A stretch of 64,000 bases of DNA, taken from Caldifarciminota bacterium. Its GTDB lineage: Bacteria; Hydrothermota; UBA3073. A program made the translations under genes and the position numbers. The stretch covers positions 1 through 64,000 of the forward strand of contig JAGMCL010000060.1 of assembly GCA_023129165.1 (NCBI GenBank), read 5' to 3'. This document shows positions 9,060-18,336 of the stretch, one piece after another; position 1 is the stretch's first letter, and each line of letters starts with the position of its first letter. The notes under the pieces were generated by a model. It saw nothing but the letters and a program-made list of their open reading frames with translations, did no database searches and had not been told where the DNA came from.

Positions 9060-9072
9060 AGGCTAAAATAAT

Positions 9073-9173
9073 TTTAACCACAGAGAACACAGAGCTACAT
9101 TGAGTTAAAAATATACATCTCTCTGCTTTCTCCGCGCTCTCTGCGTTTTCTGCGACCTCTGTGGTTGAAAGTT
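9073..9173. repeat. Inverted aaccacagag/ctctgtggtt repeat
   Basis: Left arm 'ttaaccacagagaacacag' and right arm 'cgacctctgtggttga' form an imperfect inverted pair around a short spacer. It belongs to the dispersed family seen at 1-353 and 55421-55735. Confidence 0.65.
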
Positions 9174-9180
9174 AAATTAT

Positions 9181-9330
9181 CTATTAGATACTGTAGAAAA
9201 GAATATGAAAGAATATGAAAGCAAAAATGTAGGGGTTCGATTTATCGAACCCGTAAAAGAAACGGGTCGGATGAATCCGACCCCTACAAGAATCAGGTGA
9301 AGGCAAGCAAAAAGTAGATAATTACTTTAA
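9181..9330. repeat. Dispersed repeat with TGTAGGGG inverted core, copy 1
   Basis: A 61-bp core (9228-9288) starts TGTAGGGGTTCG and ends CGACCCCTACA, with an inner gaaaacgggt-type stem. Similarity to 32388-32540 continues for about 45 bp on each side (tracts rich in gaaag on the left, 'agaatcagg' on the right). Both copies lie about 70 bp upstream of a gene on the same strand. Confidence 0.7.
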
Positions 9331-9398
9331 AAACTATAGGTCACGAAAATTAGTTGAGATATTTTTCACATTACCATCTATCAAAAAAAGGAGGAGAT

Positions 9399-12275
9399 AT
9401 GAAAAGAATATTTGTTCTTATAACCATACTGGTGCTTGTTAGTCCGTCCTTTGCTATATGGGACAGTGGATGGCATAATAAAGGTCTGGTCGAACTTCTT
9501 ATAAGAAATGATGGCAGATTTGGATATACAAACGCGGGAATCTGGCCCACAGGTTCAGGACAGCACTACATCTACGGAGCGGGGATATGGGTGGGAGCTA
9601 TGAAGGAGATTCCTGAAGATACCACTACTCTCGCAATCGACCTTGATGATACCACAACAACAGTATTTGTCAACTCCACAGCAAACTTTGCGGAAGCTGG
9701 AGCGATAAAGATCGAGGATGAACTTATATATTACCGCACCACAAATGATACATCATTTCTTGAGTGTGAGAGAGGATTTGCAAAATCTGTGAGTTGTGCC
9801 CACAACCTCGGCGTAACTATCCTTGGTATGAGTATGGAGACAAGCTATGGCTACAATCCAAGCAATGGGCAGACAGAATATACACCTCCGGACTTCCCTG
9901 ACTATGATGATGATAGCTATAGAATCTACTGGTCTGATGACCCAGCAGATACTGCAGACTGGCCGCTTAGAGATGACGATGGAAATCCAATTATAGTCTC
10001 CAGTCAGGACAGTTACTGTCAATTCACAGATGCAGACTCTTCTCGACATACAGGTGGTGGCTTTCCTCTTGATATAGAGGTGACACAGATAGGTTATTCG
10101 TGGTATTATGAGATTTACGAGGATTTCCTATTTATCACCTATATTATAGTCAATAACTCTCCTGATACCCTCTTCTATGTTCATGCTGGGATATGCTGCG
10201 ATGCCGATGTAGGTGATGCCTCTGATGATCTGGTTGATTTCGATGCTGACCGGGACCTGGGCTATGCATATGACCACGATTTTAATGAACCGGGATGGCA
10301 GTATCCACCAGGGTATATGGGATTTGATTTTTTGGAGAGTCCTCTGGATACTGCTGGAGAACAGTTGGGACTCACTGCATTCAAGATTACAACAATTCAA
10401 ACTGACCCTGGAGACGATAGGGAGGCATACCTTCTCCTTGCAGGATATAATTTTGCAACAGCAGAGTATCATCCCTGGGATAGTATCTCACAAGAACAGG
10501 ATATAAGATTCGTTCAGTGCACGGGTCCCTTCAGTCTTGGAAGTGGTGATACAGCGAAGGTGGTGATAGCAGTTGTAGCAGGTGAGGATATGCCTGATCT
10601 CCAGACTAACAGCGATGTGGCACAGAATCTCTATGACCTGAGTTTTGAGACACATAAAGTTACAGTTCTTTACCCGAATGGTGGAGAAGAGGTCGACGGC
10701 ACAGTCTCTATCACCTGGGCTGATTCGAGTGTTACGGGTAACCCGCTCACAGTGGATATCTTATATTCAAGAGATAATGGGAATACATGGGATACCCTTA
10801 CTTCGGGTATAGAAGATACTCATGAGTACGAATGGAACACACTTACAGTCCCTGATGGAACAAGATACCTGATAAAGGTCTTTGTATCTGATGCAATCAC
10901 CCTTGGAGCAGATATATCAGATGCAACTTTCACTATAAACAATCCAGGAAATGGTGTCCCTGATATAATTCTTCTCTCTCCACACAGGGGAACAGTTGAG
11001 GGAGTAGTCGCTGTTGAATGGGATGCAGCGGATGCTGACCAGGACTCTATAGTTATTGATATATCTTTGAGACGACAAGATAGTGAGGAGTGGATAACCA
11101 TATCAGAGGGTGAGGAAAACACCGGCAGTTACCTCTGGAATACCTATCTCATACATAATGGGGATTACAAACTGAAAGTGATTGCCAGAGATGCTGACAC
11201 ATCATCTGCTGATTCCTCAGACGGCTATATAAAGATATTGAACGACCATTCTCCAGCAGGGACTGTTATTCATTCAAACGGTGGTTGTAACGCACTCTCA
11301 ATCCAGGCACTCGAATATATACCCGAGGACTATACTGGACATACATATGAGATAAGATTCAATCTTATTCAACGTTCGGGGTTTATGGACCCCTTGTATA
11401 CCTATGAGTTTTATGATATCACCCTTGACTCCTTGCTTCTTACAGCTCAGCCGCTCTCCACGAAATTAGATGGCGAGCTATATGTTGATTACACTATGAT
11501 CATAGATGGATTCGTGCTCGAGTTGGATTCACAAATTGACCTGAATTTTTTCAGATTTGTTGACTTCTATATAGTTACGAATGTAAGCGGCTTTGATGGA
11601 AATCTTGAGATTGACAGTCCACAACCACCCACTCCCAGGGCATGGCCCTTCAGGGGCTCTGATTTTGAGTTGTGCTGGATACAATATCCTGATGATACAA
11701 CCCTGATTAGCCTTGAGGTTCATGATATCACAAATGATGTTTTTGTCCCGTTTGGTACTGGAACAGGAGACAGCTGGTATATCGGTTCAGGGAGTGAAAC
11801 CCTTGACCCGGCTACCGATGAAAAAATTCATCTATGTGGTGGATACTTCTGGTTCAACGAGGATGGAACAATGACTACGCCACCTGGACCAGGAGATGTC
11901 TGGAGGATCAACTCAGCAGGACCAAGGGTCCCCTGTGATGGCAATGTTTATACATTTACAACAATTGTTGGGATAGAGGAGGGACCAGAAAATCCATTAA
12001 TGAGCGTTCTCTACCAAAACACTCCAAACCCCTTCAACTCTGAAACAGCAATCTCCTATTCAATGATATCAAAAGAGATGGTCAGCTTGAAGGTCTATGA
12101 CCTTGCAGGGAGAGTGGTTAGAACATTGGTGGATAATACACAGAATGCTGGTAATTATAATATTAGATGGGATGGTAAAGACGATAAGGGTAACAGGCTC
12201 GCCTCAGGGATATATTTCTACAGGATAGATATCGGTGGATTCAAGAGTATGAGGAAGATGATACTACTGCGATAG
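9399..12275 (+). CDS. Large secreted Ig-repeat protein with T9SS sorting domain
   Basis: Exported protein of 958 aa. The start is taken as ATG 9399 because it follows AAAGGAGGAG and gives a clean signal peptide (MKRIFVLITILVLVSPSFA); the open frame extends 15 codons further. The N-terminal region begins WDSGWHNKGLVELLIRNDGRFG. Two Ig-like modules start near VTVLYPNGGEEVDGTVSITW and IILLSPHRGTVEGVVAVEW. A domain around residues 620-850 is unassigned. The C-terminus is a T9SS type-A tail (NTPNPFNSETAISYS, VYDLAGRVVRTLVD, LASGIYFYRI, RKMILLR). Probably a surface or extracellular structural protein; no catalytic motif seen. Confidence 0.8.
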   Translation: MKRIFVLITILVLVSPSFAIWDSGWHNKGLVELLIRNDGRFGYTNAGIWPTGSGQHYIYGAGIWVGAMKEIPEDTTTLAIDLDDTTTTVFVNSTANFAEAGAIKIEDELIYYRTTNDTSFLECERGFAKSVSCAHNLGVTILGMSMETSYGYNPSNGQTEYTPPDFPDYDDDSYRIYWSDDPADTADWPLRDDDGNPIIVSSQDSYCQFTDADSSRHTGGGFPLDIEVTQIGYSWYYEIYEDFLFITYIIVNNSPDTLFYVHAGICCDADVGDASDDLVDFDADRDLGYAYDHDFNEPGWQYPPGYMGFDFLESPLDTAGEQLGLTAFKITTIQTDPGDDREAYLLLAGYNFATAEYHPWDSISQEQDIRFVQCTGPFSLGSGDTAKVVIAVVAGEDMPDLQTNSDVAQNLYDLSFETHKVTVLYPNGGEEVDGTVSITWADSSVTGNPLTVDILYSRDNGNTWDTLTSGIEDTHEYEWNTLTVPDGTRYLIKVFVSDAITLGADISDATFTINNPGNGVPDIILLSPHRGTVEGVVAVEWDAADADQDSIVIDISLRRQDSEEWITISEGEENTGSYLWNTYLIHNGDYKLKVIARDADTSSADSSDGYIKILNDHSPAGTVIHSNGGCNALSIQALEYIPEDYTGHTYEIRFNLIQRSGFMDPLYTYEFYDITLDSLLLTAQPLSTKLDGELYVDYTMIIDGFVLELDSQIDLNFFRFVDFYIVTNVSGFDGNLEIDSPQPPTPRAWPFRGSDFELCWIQYPDDTTLISLEVHDITNDVFVPFGTGTGDSWYIGSGSETLDPATDEKIHLCGGYFWFNEDGTMTTPPGPGDVWRINSAGPRVPCDGNVYTFTTIVGIEEGPENPLMSVLYQNTPNPFNSETAISYSMISKEMVSLKVYDLAGRVVRTLVDNTQNAGNYNIRWDGKDDKGNRLASGIYFYRIDIGGFKSMRKMILLR

Positions 12276-12286
12276 GAATGTTAATT

Positions 12287-12413
12287 TTAGACAGGATGGA
12301 CAGGATATAAAAAGAATTAGAAAAATTTTTGACAGGATTAACTGGATTAACTTGATAAAAAAAAGAATAAAAGAAAGAATATTAATCATGTTTATCCTGT
12401 ATTTCCTGTCTAA
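12287..12413. repeat. Inverted ttagacaggat repeat
   Basis: Left arm at 12287-12307 (TTAGACAGGATGGACAGGAT) is nearly complementary to the right arm at 12393-12413 (ATCCTGTATTTCCTGTCT). It contains 'gacaggattaactggatta'. It lies directly after the 9399 gene and may end its transcript. Confidence 0.5.
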
Positions 12414-12424
12414 TGAGATAAGAG

Positions 12425-12516
12425 CTGGGGTCAGGCTGGAATCTGGCATTTCTAACCCCATCTTGCTTCTAATCGTTTCAAGTTCTCTCCTTTTCCAGAT
12501 TCCAGCCTGACCCCAG
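12425..12516. mobile_element. 92-bp palindromic GGGGTCAG element
   Basis: Perfect 22-bp inverted arms beginning CTGGGGTCAGGCTGG and ending CCAGCCTGACCCCAG, with a 48-bp interior. The outer GGGGTCAGGCT is shared with the 174-bp elements at 27223 and 33085. It has no coding capacity. It sits between two converging genes (ends 12275 and 12530), where the hairpin could also act as a two-way terminator. Mobilisation in trans is inferred from its resemblance to MITE/REP-type elements. Confidence 0.65.
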
Positions 12517-12529
12517 TTTTGCATGACTG

Positions 12530-13714
12530 TCAAAAAAGAGCAAGTCTATCCTTAATATATTTATTTATTTTACCCTTAATATCTCTCGGAATTCTTATTC
12601 CCTCAGGTAGACCTTCTTTATTTATATACTTCAATATAGATCTTACTATACTGTAGGTTTGGTTAAGTCCATAACCTGTTACCTTTGAAGAGTCACCCTT
12701 TGTATGTATGTAGAAGGAAGGTATACCCCCTGCTCTGTTTATGTTGATAGAAGGTATGCCGATTTTTCCAAAAGGAATTGAATCACTGCTGTATATATTC
12801 TTTTTTATCTTTGCATAAAGTTTCTCCCTTTTCAATATCCCTTTTACCCATTCCTTTAAAATTCTATCACCCGTAACTATTATATTGTTTGTTCCTATAT
12901 CATCTCCAGTCACATCGATGTTTATTACAAACTCTGCACTTATGTTCTTTTTATTATTTACATAGTTAAAACTTCCAAGAAGCCCAAACTCTTCTGCTCC
13001 AAACCAGATAAATTTAACATTTTTATCTAAATCTTTCAAGAGTGTAAGCAGTACTGCTGAACCACCCCCATTATCACTTACTCCCTTTGAATAAGCAACC
13101 GTATCATAATGGGCACATATGATAATGGCAGGATTTTCAGATTTTTTGACAATTATGTTTGCTGATTTTGATTTAATTATTTTACCTTCTCCTTGTATTC
13201 TCACCCCTTTTCCTGTATAGTTGAGAAGTTTTAACCCTATATTATATGATACTGATACTATTGGTATCTTAGCACTCTTTATTATACTCTGAACTATATT
13301 CCCTGTCATTTCCTCTCTTTCAGGAGCATTTACAATTATAATTCCCCTGATTCTCTTTCTTAACATCTTTTTGTATTCCTTTGGAGTGATACGGTAGTAG
13401 AGCATCAGAATCTTCCCTTTAGGATTTTCAACTACTGAGTGATGCTCAATGTACTGCAGTTCACCCTCTATGTCAAAGCTTTCAAATCCTCCAAATGGTC
13501 TTGCATTAAACTTCTTACTACCAACTTTTATTTCTCCATTTAAGGGTATGAATGAAAATATGTCAAAGTATTGAATCTCTGGAGTGAACCCATAAGATTT
13601 TACCACCTTTACAATATAGTCTCTTGCTCTCCTTTCGCCATCTGTTCCAGCAATCCTCTCAAAACTTATATTATAAAGATGGTTCTTCAGTTTATTTATG
13701 ATTTCGTTATCCAT
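12530..13714 (-). CDS. M28-family metallopeptidase
   Basis: Zinc aminopeptidase-like protein. Dinuclear-zinc ligands, numbered from ATG 13714: His202 (AHYDT), Asp214 (SDNGGG), Glu241/Glu242 (GAEEFG, catalytic and ligand), Asp267 (NIDVTGDD) and His337 (YIHTKGD). That is the full M28 set. An insert between residues 85 and 180 resembles the PA-like domain often found in M28 enzymes. Start 13714 is preferred because TGGAGAA precedes it; the frame extends nine codons upstream. There is no signal peptide and no T9SS tail, so it is probably cytoplasmic, unlike its neighbours. It converges with the 9399 gene. Confidence 0.85.
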   Translation of the reverse strand: MDNEIINKLKNHLYNISFERIAGTDGERRARDYIVKVVKSYGFTPEIQYFDIFSFIPLNGEIKVGSKKFNARPFGGFESFDIEGELQYIEHHSVVENPKGKILMLYYRITPKEYKKMLRKRIRGIIIVNAPEREEMTGNIVQSIIKSAKIPIVSVSYNIGLKLLNYTGKGVRIQGEGKIIKSKSANIIVKKSENPAIIICAHYDTVAYSKGVSDNGGGSAVLLTLLKDLDKNVKFIWFGAEEFGLLGSFNYVNNKKNISAEFVINIDVTGDDIGTNNIIVTGDRILKEWVKGILKREKLYAKIKKNIYSSDSIPFGKIGIPSININRAGGIPSFYIHTKGDSSKVTGYGLNQTYSIVRSILKYINKEGLPEGIRIPRDIKGKINKYIKDRLALF

Positions 13715-13762
13715 ATATTCTCCAGAAATATGTTGGTGCATTGCAATCTCACTCTACTAGCT

Positions 13763-13873
13763 ATCATTGCGAGTCCGTCGTCCGTCAAGAAGTACGACGG
13801 ATTGACGGACGTGGCAATCTCATTCCAGCCCTCTATCATTGCGAGCGAATGGAGTGAGCGTGGCAATCTCATT
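13763..13873. repeat. REP-like repeats (cattgcgag...ggcaatctc), two units
   Basis: Unit one 13763-13822 and unit two 13834-13873. Each starts 'atcattgcgag' and ends 'gtggcaatctcatt'. Unit one holds an internal palindrome around 'gtccgtc...gacggac'. It lies upstream of the M28 gene. Confidence 0.75.
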
Positions 13874-13879
13874 CTTTTT

Positions 13880-13978
13880 AACAGGGACTTGCCTGCCTGC
13901 CGGTAGGCAGGTAAGAGACTTGTAAGAGAATAAAAAATATAAAGAAATTTTTATCTCTTAAATTCTATTATTTGTCTG
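13880..13978. repeat. Dispersed stem-loop repeat, copy 1
   Basis: The segment 13915-13978 (from 'gagacttgtaagagaataaa' to 'attatttgtctg') is nearly identical to 32039-32102. It folds as AAGAGAATAAAAA against TTTTTATCTCTT. A palindromic 'cctgcctgccggtaggcagg' insertion (13890-13911) splits the shared left flank 'aacagggact'. Confidence 0.65.
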
Positions 13979-14006
13979 TTCTACCTACCGGTAGGCATGG
14001 TTTGCT

Positions 14007-15737
14007 TTACATTTTCATCTTTATCAACTTTTTAGTTTCAGTTTGTTCGCCAGCATTAAACTTAAGGAAATATATACCACATGGAACTGTCTTTCCCAAA
14101 TTGTTTCTTCCATACCATACTATTTTATGATAGCCTGGTTTTTGGGGCTCGTTAATTAAACTTCTCACTAACTGTCCAAAAATATTATATATCTTCAATT
14201 CAGCATTACATTCGTATGGAAGAAAATAGCGAATCGTTGTTTCAGGATTGAAAGGATTGGGGTAATTATGAGATACTGATGGGATTTCTAATATTGAAGA
14301 AACCTTATTGTTAACTATACCCGTTGGTTCAACTGTAATAGTGTCTGTTTTTGTTGAAGAACCCGAACTATTTTTAACAGTTAAACTTACTATATAAGTT
14401 CCACAACTATCATAAGTCCACTCAGGATTTTGTACTGTAGTGTCAATTGTACCATCATTATTAAAGTCCCATTCCCACATTATCGGATTATGTAATGATC
14501 GATCTCTAAAACGAACTGTCAAAGAATCTCCGCCAAGGATGTAGGTAAAGTTGGCTACAATGGATATTGTATCAATAACATCAAAAGCCCGTTGAAGTTC
14601 GGAAAATGCATACCCAGCCATTTCAGCTTCAAATATTAACATTTCACTTTCGGATGGATTGTCTTCAATAAAAGAATCAGTAGAATCGAAAATTATTTCC
14701 CCTACTGGATATATTTGATCCCATAGACCGCTCCCGTCTTCATTCCGGAGCTTATAAGAGTCTATATATCTTTCATTTGTATAGTCGAAAAGACATTGTT
14801 TAATTTGGTAAGTCACATCAAAAAGGCTATCTGTATCATCAGGAGGATTTCCAACAGACCAGTAAGGTACGGCAATTGACCCTGCAGTTTGCCCGAGCAT
14901 TGTCCACATGGTAGTTAACCTTACCAGTTCGCTGGGTTCAACTCCCTGAATAACTGTTGCTGAAACTGATATGTGTCTGCAGATGCTATATCTGGTATTT
15001 ATATAACCATATGGTCTATCAATGATCCACTGATGAGGGTATGGAACATCAACTGGTTCACTATCTGAGTACGAAAAGTCCCGCATATGGTCCTGGAGAA
15101 TGCTTTGGTAATTCAGGTTACTATCAGCATAGAATTCTCCGATAAGGTTCATAGATCGAATATAACGCTTCTTGCTTTCACTCTCAGGTATACTATCTAT
15201 ATCTGTACCACAAAGGAAAAAGTCTGTTCGCACAATAAAACTATCTGCATCACACCTTCCATAAAGACTATCCCCTATTTCAAACATTGCTGCACCACCT
15301 ATTCTATCAATTACACCGAAAATTCCATGAATGTCATGATCGGGTAAATATAAGCTGTTGACTAAAGCAACAAAATCACCTATAGTGTCGCATATACCAA
15401 GTGCTTCAAACATTAATGACCCGTTCCCATGTCTTACTGGAATGGAATCCGTAACATTTACATTCACAATTGCAAATCCTTTCTCGTTCATACCCATCCA
15501 GGTAAGTCCATTTCCATAGTTTACATCCCAGACATATATAAAATTATAAATTCCTCCAGTGTCATAGCTTATTTTATTATTTACATAAGTAGTGCAATCT
15601 CGTGTTTTCCAAAGCAACGGGTGTCCATCTGTCGCTTCACCCGAGGCAACTCCAATTGTACAACCTTCTGCGTTTTGATACCCAACTGTCAAAAAAAGAT
15701 TAATAATTAACAAATGTAAAATTAGATATTTTTTCAT
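14007..15737 (-). CDS. Secreted Ntn-hydrolase (C45/acyltransferase-like) with PKD and T9SS domains
   Basis: Exported protein of about 576 aa. The segment CTIGVASGEATDGHPLLWKTRDC resembles the N-terminal nucleophile region of C45/C69-type Ntn hydrolases (penicillin acyltransferase and carcinine-hydrolase relatives). With ATG 15737 as start, Cys26 falls at the predicted signal-peptide cleavage site (NAEG/C), so export itself could expose the nucleophile; this is inference. WMGMNEKGFAIVNVNV and DRIGGAAMFEIGD follow. A PKD module lies near residues 395-470 (MWEWDFNNDGTIDTTVQNP), then a T9SS tail (NYPNPFNPETTIRYFL, CGIYFLKF, KKLIKMK). No ribosome site is visible; a MITE-like element begins 24 bp upstream. 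The frame extends eight codons into repeat-derived sequence. Confidence 0.75.
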   Translation of the reverse strand: MKKYLILHLLIINLFLTVGYQNAEGCTIGVASGEATDGHPLLWKTRDCTTYVNNKISYDTGGIYNFIYVWDVNYGNGLTWMGMNEKGFAIVNVNVTDSIPVRHGNGSLMFEALGICDTIGDFVALVNSLYLPDHDIHGIFGVIDRIGGAAMFEIGDSLYGRCDADSFIVRTDFFLCGTDIDSIPESESKKRYIRSMNLIGEFYADSNLNYQSILQDHMRDFSYSDSEPVDVPYPHQWIIDRPYGYINTRYSICRHISVSATVIQGVEPSELVRLTTMWTMLGQTAGSIAVPYWSVGNPPDDTDSLFDVTYQIKQCLFDYTNERYIDSYKLRNEDGSGLWDQIYPVGEIIFDSTDSFIEDNPSESEMLIFEAEMAGYAFSELQRAFDVIDTISIVANFTYILGGDSLTVRFRDRSLHNPIMWEWDFNNDGTIDTTVQNPEWTYDSCGTYIVSLTVKNSSGSSTKTDTITVEPTGIVNNKVSSILEIPSVSHNYPNPFNPETTIRYFLPYECNAELKIYNIFGQLVRSLINEPQKPGYHKIVWYGRNNLGKTVPCGIYFLKFNAGEQTETKKLIKMKM

Positions 15738-15761
15738 GAGGATCATGGGGTCAGGGATCAT

Positions 15762-16023
15762 GGGGTCAGGTCTTTAGTTTTAAGTTTTCAAGTAACCTTA
15801 TTAACTATTCTCTTAAGGCGTTGGGTTTTTACTATATGAATTTCAAAATATTTAACAATAATTGGAATATTGATTTAACTCGAGTTAAAGAATTTCGCTA
15901 TAGTCTGAGAGGCAACGTGGTATACCCATCCAGTATATTACTTATTAACACTCTCATTATAGTATCAATATAATATATCTTTTATAAAAAGTCAAGTAAA
16001 TTTAAAACTAAAGACCTGACCCC
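15762..16023. mobile_element. MITE-like element, family A copy 1 (262 bp)
   Basis: 22-bp perfect terminal inverted repeats: GGGGTCAGGTCTTTAG... at 15762-15783 and ...CTAAAGACCTGACCCC at 16002-16023. It is non-coding. The copy at 19932-20193 has the same length and about 96% identity by eye. The left flank 'gatcat' and right flank 'aatttcgcaattt' are shared by both copies. A 15-bp 'ggatcatggggtcag' duplication precedes this copy. It carries a TTGACT-17-TATATT-like promoter facing the Ntn-hydrolase gene. Confidence 0.8.
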
Positions 16024-16291
16024 AATTTCGCAATTTAACATCTATTGAATATGTTGAAGCAAAGCGTATATCCGTTCCCATCAAGTTACAGAGACACCTA
16101 ATTGAAAGGTATAGATAGAAATAGTGAAATTGGTGTACTTATTTAATGACTAAAGATAATTTAGTCATTCATTAAATATAATCGAGCTCGTATACGCTAA
16201 AACTAACTCCCCTTAAATAGCGTAACTATTTCTTACAAGGTATTATTATCAACTCCTTATAAAAGGACTGTCCTTACCTCGTCATATGATA
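16024..16291. other. Intergenic region with hairpin downstream of 16292 gene
   Basis: No gene. It begins with the recurring fragment 'caatttaacatctatt...gttgaagcaaagcg', also seen at 27412. A stem-loop with arms AATGACTAAA (16145-16154) and TTTAGTCATT (16160-16169), extended by ATTTA/TAAAT with a bulge, lies about 120 bp past the stop of the 16292 gene. It lacks a strong T-run, so a terminator role is only possible. Confidence 0.45.
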
Positions 16292-18259
16292 CTATCGTAT
16301 TGCAACCATCTTCTTAGTAGTCACTATATTCTCAGTCTGAAGTTTACAGAAATAAATTCCGCCAGCAATTTCATACCCTTTATCATCCCTGGCATCCCAG
16401 GTGATTTGATGGTAGCCAGCATCATATATATCCTGGGCTAAGGTCCTTACTAATTTACCTGTGACATCGTAAACTGAAATATTTACAAAACTCTTAGCCA
16501 TTAAGTAATACTGAATTATAGTTTCGAATTTAAAAGGATTGGGATTGTTCTGCAATAAAGGAGATGGATCAACCCCCGAAATATCTTCACCAGTTGTTTG
16601 CGAGCCACCACCAGCTTCATGCTCCCAGATATAAATGTCAGATACTATCGCATTCTCCCCTTGTACTCGTTTTATGTTCAGATGAATTTCATTATCGAGA
16701 TACATATTTCTTGGTATCCAGCGGCAAATGAGAATTGGAGTTTCTGGAATTTCAATATGACCATGAATTTGGATTCCATCAATATTAAGAGTTTGAATTC
16801 GTTCCTGTGTGGTATTAGGTGGTTCATAATATAGGATGCCCATTTTATATTGCTTATCAGGATTTAATCCTGTGATACAATAGACCAAGCTATCTGGATG
16901 ATAATCAACTGTCTTATCCGGTGTTTCTCCCCATTCATAATATCCTTCTCTTTGTACTAAGTACAGTGATGGTTCTGACTTCCCCGTGGCAAAAATGAAA
17001 TTGGGTACTATAACATAAATTTCTTCTGAGTAATCACTCTCATTCTCATCCCAATCTAAGGCTGTAATCTTATAACTGTATCTTCCACCTGGCTCGACAT
17101 CGTGATCGTCATATTGACTTACTGTAACAATTCCACTATTGATTTTAACTCCGTTTCTGAAGACATTATAACCATCAAGGTCGATCTCAATGTTATTGTC
17201 CCAGGTTAAATGAACGAAGACTCCTCCGTTGATACCGAATACATAGTCGAACCCGGTAGGAGCTAAAGGAGTTTTCTCAAGGAAGATCTTATGTCCTATA
17301 TCACCTGGATCCGAATAATTTGTAAGTGGGTAACATCTTGGGTCTGCTGGGGGAATGGGTACCCACATTGTATCTATGCTATCATATTTATAGACATATT
17401 TGTATGCTTCCCATACTGATGCTCTGCCATTATTATCACTATCGTAACCCCCTAAAATATCTATAGGCTCACCACCATCAGGCTTGACTCCAGAAAATGC
17501 ATTCATAACATGGAAAACGAATTCATCATGATGATATGTATGTTCTTCAATTATCTCATTCTCTGACCCTTCTACTACGTGAGTGCCCCTTCGAATAAGT
17601 ACATCGTCGCACGGATAAGACTTACCGTACTTAGGACCTACTGACAATGAGCAGGCAGTAACTACTACAGTGCTATCATTTTCTAAATCGTCTATAAATC
17701 CACCACTCTGACATTGTTCCATAATAATAACACGATAGGCATGTGGTATATCACTGATCCAATCAGCTAATTCCCAATCTATGAGTTCTCCATCTTCTAA
17801 CTTAAGCCTTGCATGCTGAGGATCTACTTCATTATTGCCATGTCCATTAGTCCATATGTAAAGGAAATCCTGACTCGTCATTGTAGATTCCAGTAAAGCA
17901 AACACATATTGAAGATTGTCACGAGTAGCGGGATAATCAACAAACCCTTCTGGTCTCTTATATCTCACCCAATAATCCCACTCGTCAAATTCCCAACTCC
18001 AATTTGTACCGTCTGCCCAGAGCACATATACATCATCATTGTTCCAACCTCGTTTTTCAACCAATATCTCGTGCATTATAAAGGGATCGTTCCAATATTC
18101 GTCACGTATTCTTTTCCCTTTAAGCTCTTTTCCCACCTCAGGAGTAACTCCCGAGATCAATACACCATACTCTTTTCCAAAAATAATACCTTGCAGAGAC
18201 ATCAAAACCAGTAGGGACATGCCTCCTGTCAGCAACCAACGAAACATTTCTTTCTTCAT
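16292..18259 (-). CDS. Secreted legumain/caspase-like (clan CD) peptidase with T9SS tail
   Basis: Exported protein of 655 aa with signal peptide at residues 1-28. The N-terminal domain has the clan CD layout: YGVLISGVTP strand, His140 in WTNGHGN and Cys183 in IIMEQCQSGGFI, as in C13 legumain-type peptidases. An FN3-like module follows at about 345-425 (APTGFDYVFG...YSYKITALDWDENESDYS). Then comes a region of unknown fold, and the T9SS tail (NNPNPFKFETIIQYYL, GGIYFCKL, KKMVAIR). Start ATG 18259 has a very strong AAAGGAGGTGAT site. Likely a surface or extracellular cysteine peptidase. Confidence 0.8.
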   Translation of the reverse strand: MKKEMFRWLLTGGMSLLVLMSLQGIIFGKEYGVLISGVTPEVGKELKGKRIRDEYWNDPFIMHEILVEKRGWNNDDVYVLWADGTNWSWEFDEWDYWVRYKRPEGFVDYPATRDNLQYVFALLESTMTSQDFLYIWTNGHGNNEVDPQHARLKLEDGELIDWELADWISDIPHAYRVIIMEQCQSGGFIDDLENDSTVVVTACSLSVGPKYGKSYPCDDVLIRRGTHVVEGSENEIIEEHTYHHDEFVFHVMNAFSGVKPDGGEPIDILGGYDSDNNGRASVWEAYKYVYKYDSIDTMWVPIPPADPRCYPLTNYSDPGDIGHKIFLEKTPLAPTGFDYVFGINGGVFVHLTWDNNIEIDLDGYNVFRNGVKINSGIVTVSQYDDHDVEPGGRYSYKITALDWDENESDYSEEIYVIVPNFIFATGKSEPSLYLVQREGYYEWGETPDKTVDYHPDSLVYCITGLNPDKQYKMGILYYEPPNTTQERIQTLNIDGIQIHGHIEIPETPILICRWIPRNMYLDNEIHLNIKRVQGENAIVSDIYIWEHEAGGGSQTTGEDISGVDPSPLLQNNPNPFKFETIIQYYLMAKSFVNISVYDVTGKLVRTLAQDIYDAGYHQITWDARDDKGYEIAGGIYFCKLQTENIVTTKKMVAIR

Positions 18260-18336
18260 TTCAAATCACCTCCTTTTAAAAATTTTCATACCAAGAGCCT
18301 AGCAACAAAACACATTGGTTTAACCACCTCCTTTCC

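Noticed and set aside
10128-10506. Open frames opposite or overlapping the 9399 gene
   Set aside because: They are shadows of a well-supported coding frame and lack ribosome sites or recognisable domains.
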